Shown here: piece after piece, positions 8,904 to 11,577 of the stretch
Numbering within the stretch: the first letter of the stretch is position 1
Layout: the number at the start of each line of letters is the position of its first letter
Source: Isohypsibius dastychi
Taxonomy: Eukaryota; Tardigrada; Eutardigrada; Parachela; Isohypsibiidae
Reading direction: 5' to 3'
NCBI GenBank assembly: GCA_034696485.1
Contig: JAQIWT010001271.1
Coordinates: 1 to 11,577 of the forward strand
Length of the DNA stretch: 11,577 bases
The notes under the pieces: model-generated
The model's input: the letters and a program-made list of their open reading frames with translations, nothing else
Databases searched by the model: none
What the model was told of the DNA's origin: nothing
Program-made: the position numbers and the translations under genes

Positions 8904-9051
8904 GTACTCTATCCTGCCGATAAATTGGAGGTAAAATGTTTCGAATCAGTAAATCAAGGCCGTAGCCTCTTCAGTTTACCAACCGGGCCCCGCAGTCTTG
9001 ATTGACTAAATCAGTACTCTTTACCTCCAATTTATCGGCAGGATAGAGTAC
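8904..9051. repeat. 148-bp unit with 32-bp perfect inverted repeats over the astacin stop codon
   Basis: Arm 8904-8935 (starting GTACTCTATCCTGCC) is a perfect inverted copy of 9020-9051, with an 84-bp spacer. Pairing continues imperfectly inward, with AATCAAG near 8956 opposite CTTGATT near 8999. On the astacin transcript the 9020-9051 arm encodes the last residues (GTLSCR) and the stop. It is either a small MITE-like insertion or an inverted duplication of the gene's 3' end. No clear target-site duplication flanks it. Confidence 0.9.
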
Positions 9052-10678
9052 CTGAAGCAGTGCAGTTATACATTGCGTTGATTTTTTTGACGTCAAGATC
9101 GCTGAGCCCTCTTCTTTGACCCATGAAGTCGGATTCCAGTTTGTAATCAGACTTTGGCCGGATGGTCCAGACACCAGGTATTTTCGGGAAGGATAGCATC
9201 GGGTAATGCATAACCTATGACCAAAACCGAATAAATTGGACAGAGCATGAAACACGCCAACATTCTGAGGTTCAAGTAACGAAATTTTTATCTGTGGAAC
9301 AATACGCTCCAGAAAACATTGCTGATTAGTCCAGTTCCTTCGTACCGAGCTGAAGTCGTAAGGAAGCCCATAGTTCGTTACTTCGGCGGTAGATTTGCTC
9401 TTAAACTGCATTTAAAGTTCAGTTATTTGAGCTTAAATCTCGAAGTTGTCACAGGGGAATCGCAGGGGTACCTGGTCAAATTGACTAACCCTGATATTGC
9501 TCCAGTTAATATCGACATAGTCATCTCTGAAAAAATGAACACAGTGTTTTCATTGTCGAGCAATATAGGAGTTCTTTGGGTGAATACATCAACATTACCT
9601 GTCAGATCTGGCGTGCTCGTGAAAGAACCCTGTGTCATTCAATAAATTTTATTTTAGAAACGAAGATTGGATTGATTTTACCTAAAGCATGCATCAGTTC
9701 ATGCTGAATTTTCCCGTTAATTTCGAAGCAATCTGGGTAAAAAAAGCTTTTCTTCAAAATATGAGAGCACAAAGAGTTTTTTTGACTGGTTTGTTAGTTC
9801 TTTTTCACCTGGCCTTAAATCCAAACCCTGTCTGCCGCCATGTTTCCCGATGTAAGACGAGCAAGGTTGTCTCCTTCAACCATCATAGCTGGTGACGCAA
9901 CCAAGGAGAAGTGACTGTAGAATTTGCTACATACTTGTTAGCAGGTGGGCCAATGGACAAATAGTCTTGCTCTATCGTTCGTTCTTTGAAGCGAACGCAT
10001 GTTTTCTGATGAAATACTTCCATAGCCTTTTCGATCTCTCGGAGTTCATCTCCCTCTAATTATCCAGTACATACCAAAACGAAGACGATCACATCTGAGT
10101 CAGAACTCACCAAACAGGCTCCTGTATGGAACCACCCCGGCTGGCCATCGCATGTTCAGATCATTGATGGCATTGTTCAGTTTCTTAGACTGGAATGGTC
10201 CAATGGTTAAGCAGTCCCAAAAACTGAGGTTTTGACCAATCGTGGAAACCCTCACCTCGTTCTCGTCGTCAGCATGTGCTCCACGTTCCACACCAAGAAT
10301 ATCTCCTTCGAATAAATCACCGTCGAAAGTATCGCAAACTCCTTCTACAAATGACGCTTTTGAAGCATTTGTTCAAGCTGGAATCAAGATGGCTGTACCG
10401 ATTACACTGTTGCACGGTGTGCTCTCACTCAGATGGACAGGTTGATCTTGCTGGAACGCAGTGGGTAGGTCGACGGCTTCTTGTTTTAGACATTGTTTGT
10501 ACTGCTGTAGTGCTTCCTGGGGCAGGAAAGGGCAAAATGCTGAAAAACAGCAGTTTATATATCATTTAAATAAGAGCACGGAACCGTCAGTAATCAGACC
10601 ATCGGAGAGAAAAGGGTTCATATCACTAGGCCGACAAGGCAGTATGAATAAGCATATGGTCAGGAGATATCGCAGCAT
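9032..10678 (-). CDS. secreted astacin-family (M12A) zinc metalloprotease, eleven exons, 317 aa
   Basis: Secreted zinc endopeptidase made as a zymogen. Exons in coding order: 10600-10678, 10399-10539, 10256-10344, 10111-10189, 9935-10055, 9809-9873, 9682-9732, 9599-9629, 9472-9526, 9346-9405, 9032-9214; 954 nt with consistent phases. Residues 1 to about 18 are a signal peptide (MLRYLLTICLFILP). The propeptide holds the aspartate switch FEGD (85-88). The catalytic domain starts near RWPAGVVPY (117-125). Zinc ligands are H202, H206 and H212 in HELMHALGFFHE, E203 is the catalytic base, and the Met-turn VMHY (258-261) supplies M259 and Y261. C149/C308 and C174/C193 match the two conserved disulfides. 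No EGF, CUB or ShK domain follows. Joins of exons 1-2 and 2-3 in the propeptide are the least certain; the catalytic exons are firm. The stop lies in an inverted-repeat arm. Substrate and biological role cannot be told from sequence. Confidence 0.9.
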
Positions 10679-10731
10679 ATTGTGAACAAATTCAGCATCC
10701 GTAGTTCCCTGTTAATCAAGAGACTGCTCTG

Positions 10732-10941
10732 CTAAAGCGTGCTGAATCCATATTGTGATAGAATAGCCTGAGGGAATAAACTTCTAAGCTTGACTGCCGA
10801 AATTTGACTGCTGCAAACATGATAAACCGGATCATGGAGCAGCAAAACATGCGGTTTCTTGTTTAATGTACTCCGGTCCGTAAGAGTGACGGCAAATTCA
10901 CTTATATCAGCACCAGACTTGTCTTCAAATAGTTGAACCAC
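10732..10941 (-). CDS. possible 3'-terminal exon of an unidentified gene
   Basis: An open frame of about 69 codons on the minus strand, ending in TAG at 10732-10734, only 53 bp before the astacin start codon. Its composition looks like protein (for example HVLLLHDPVYHVCSS, then LFPQAILSQYGF), but I recognise no family. An in-frame stop lies just upstream, beyond the acceptor TTTCAG at about 10952, so the expected splice does not read cleanly into this frame. A competing reading from that acceptor gives a short tail (HDPWFNYLK...) ending at 10902-10904. It may instead be untranslated sequence. Confidence 0.3.
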   Translation of the reverse strand: MVQLFEDKSGADISEFAVTLTDRSTLNKKPHVLLLHDPVYHVCSSQISAVKLRSLFPQAILSQYGFSTL

Positions 10942-11381
10942 GGATCATGAACTGAAACGAAAATTTTATTCCTTCTCTAAGTTTCTGGAACCTACACTTC
11001 TCAAATACTTGCTGCAATCATCCCGATGGAGTTCCGAATTCCCATTTCCAAGCGGTTCTGCTGTGCACAAGAAAGGGACGGCGTTTGTTACCGGCTACAA
11101 CTGAAAACCTTGATTCTGTGTGGAACCATGATCAGTACAAATCGTCACCGATTCATATCTGACGATCTACTACAAGAGCCAGTCTGAAAACTGCGGCACA
11201 GTTTGGCATAGATGCGCACGATAGCAAAGCTGTAGAAATTTAACTTACGAAATACATAGTCCTGTTCAGTGTTGCAATCCCATCCGGCGGCTCTGGACTG
11301 GAATCTTGACCCTCGTCTTGGAGCTCGAGCCAAAATTGCATGAAATGCAACAGCGAAATATTACGCGTGGGAATATTTTAC
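10942..11381 (-). other. unresolved region with small exon-like pieces
   Basis: Several short coding-looking segments flanked by plausible splice signals lie here on the minus strand: LQDEGQDSSPEPPDG ending at a GTAAGT donor near 11249, a piece with TDHGSTQNQ near 11110-11150, and pieces following the acceptor CTTGTGCACAG near 11060 that are open in more than one frame (DDCSKYLRS or NRLEMGIRNS). I could not join them into one consistent reading frame. No family assignment is justified. Confidence 0.3.
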
Positions 11382-11577
11382 AGAAATCGCACGATTTTGG
11401 TGTAGTGTAGTGAGGGTTTGTATTTCAGCCTCAAGCCCTAAAGAATATTCGAGCCCGATCTTGAGCGTGTACATTCTAATTTCGATGGCAACGTCGGCGC
11501 CGAGTTCATTATCAGCGCGGAGCTGAAAGGCATCCTCCAGGTTCTTAGCAAAACAGTCCTGCAAAATATCATACGGT
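11382..11577 (-). CDS. unidentified protein, partial exon running off the window edge
   Basis: An open frame on the minus strand continues from the window edge to a candidate donor (GTAAAA) at 11381, about 65 codons. It reads as a mostly helical, charged segment (LQDCFAKNLEDAFQL, then EIRMYTLKIGLEYSLGLEAE). I do not recognise the family. If unspliced, the frame stops at 11361-11363. The pieces downstream toward 10732 may belong to the same gene. Confidence 0.4.

Noticed and set aside
8971-9411. Minus-strand frame of 146 codons as a single exon
   Set aside because: It reads through a 131-bp intron (9215-9345) in the wrong frame for the downstream part; the astacin frame after 9214 gives VMHY and the conserved C-terminal cysteine.
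9319-9645. Plus-strand frame of 108 codons that reads convincingly as protein
   Set aside because: It is antisense to astacin exons carrying GFFHEHARSDR, DDYVDINWSNI and the exon ending YDFSS, whose motifs and splice phases leave no doubt about the minus strand.

Overview
This window is animal (eukaryotic) nuclear DNA. Three multi-exon genes can be spliced by eye, all with GT-AG introns mostly 52 to 76 bp long. Compact introns and a short single-domain astacin protease would fit a small-genome invertebrate, perhaps a nematode; that taxonomic guess is weak. No rRNA, tRNA, CRISPR or bacterial-type feature was seen.

Positions 78-6389 hold what looks like a complete P-element-superfamily DNA transposon. 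It has 30-bp perfect terminal inverted repeats that begin CATAGTGAT and contain AGGTGG, as the Drosophila P ends do. A 13-bp subterminal inverted repeat lies inside each end. A ten-exon plus-strand transposase gene (1155-5544) splices into one uninterrupted 1100-residue reading frame: THAP zinc finger, an extra Cys/His-containing segment, helix-turn-helix, RNase H-like catalytic core with insertion, and a C-terminal Cys/His region. Intron 6 is ten times longer than the others and carries a C12/G21 homopolymer palindrome and a 324-bp foldback with 150-bp arms.

Positions 6610-8651 (minus strand) encode PPIL4, a nuclear cyclophilin-RRM-RS protein, in ten exons (479 aa), convergent with the transposase. 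The transposon ends 220 bp from its stop codon.

Positions 9032-10678 (minus strand) encode a secreted astacin-family (M12A) zinc metalloprotease in eleven exons (317 aa) with signal peptide, aspartate-switch propeptide and complete catalytic domain. Its stop codon lies inside one arm of a 32-bp perfect inverted repeat (8904-8935 / 9020-9051).

Positions about 10730-11577 (minus strand) contain coding-looking pieces of at least one more gene that runs off the window and that I could not identify or splice with confidence. The three host genes therefore lie head-to-tail on the minus strand, while the transposon is transcribed toward them. No functional link between the host genes is evident.
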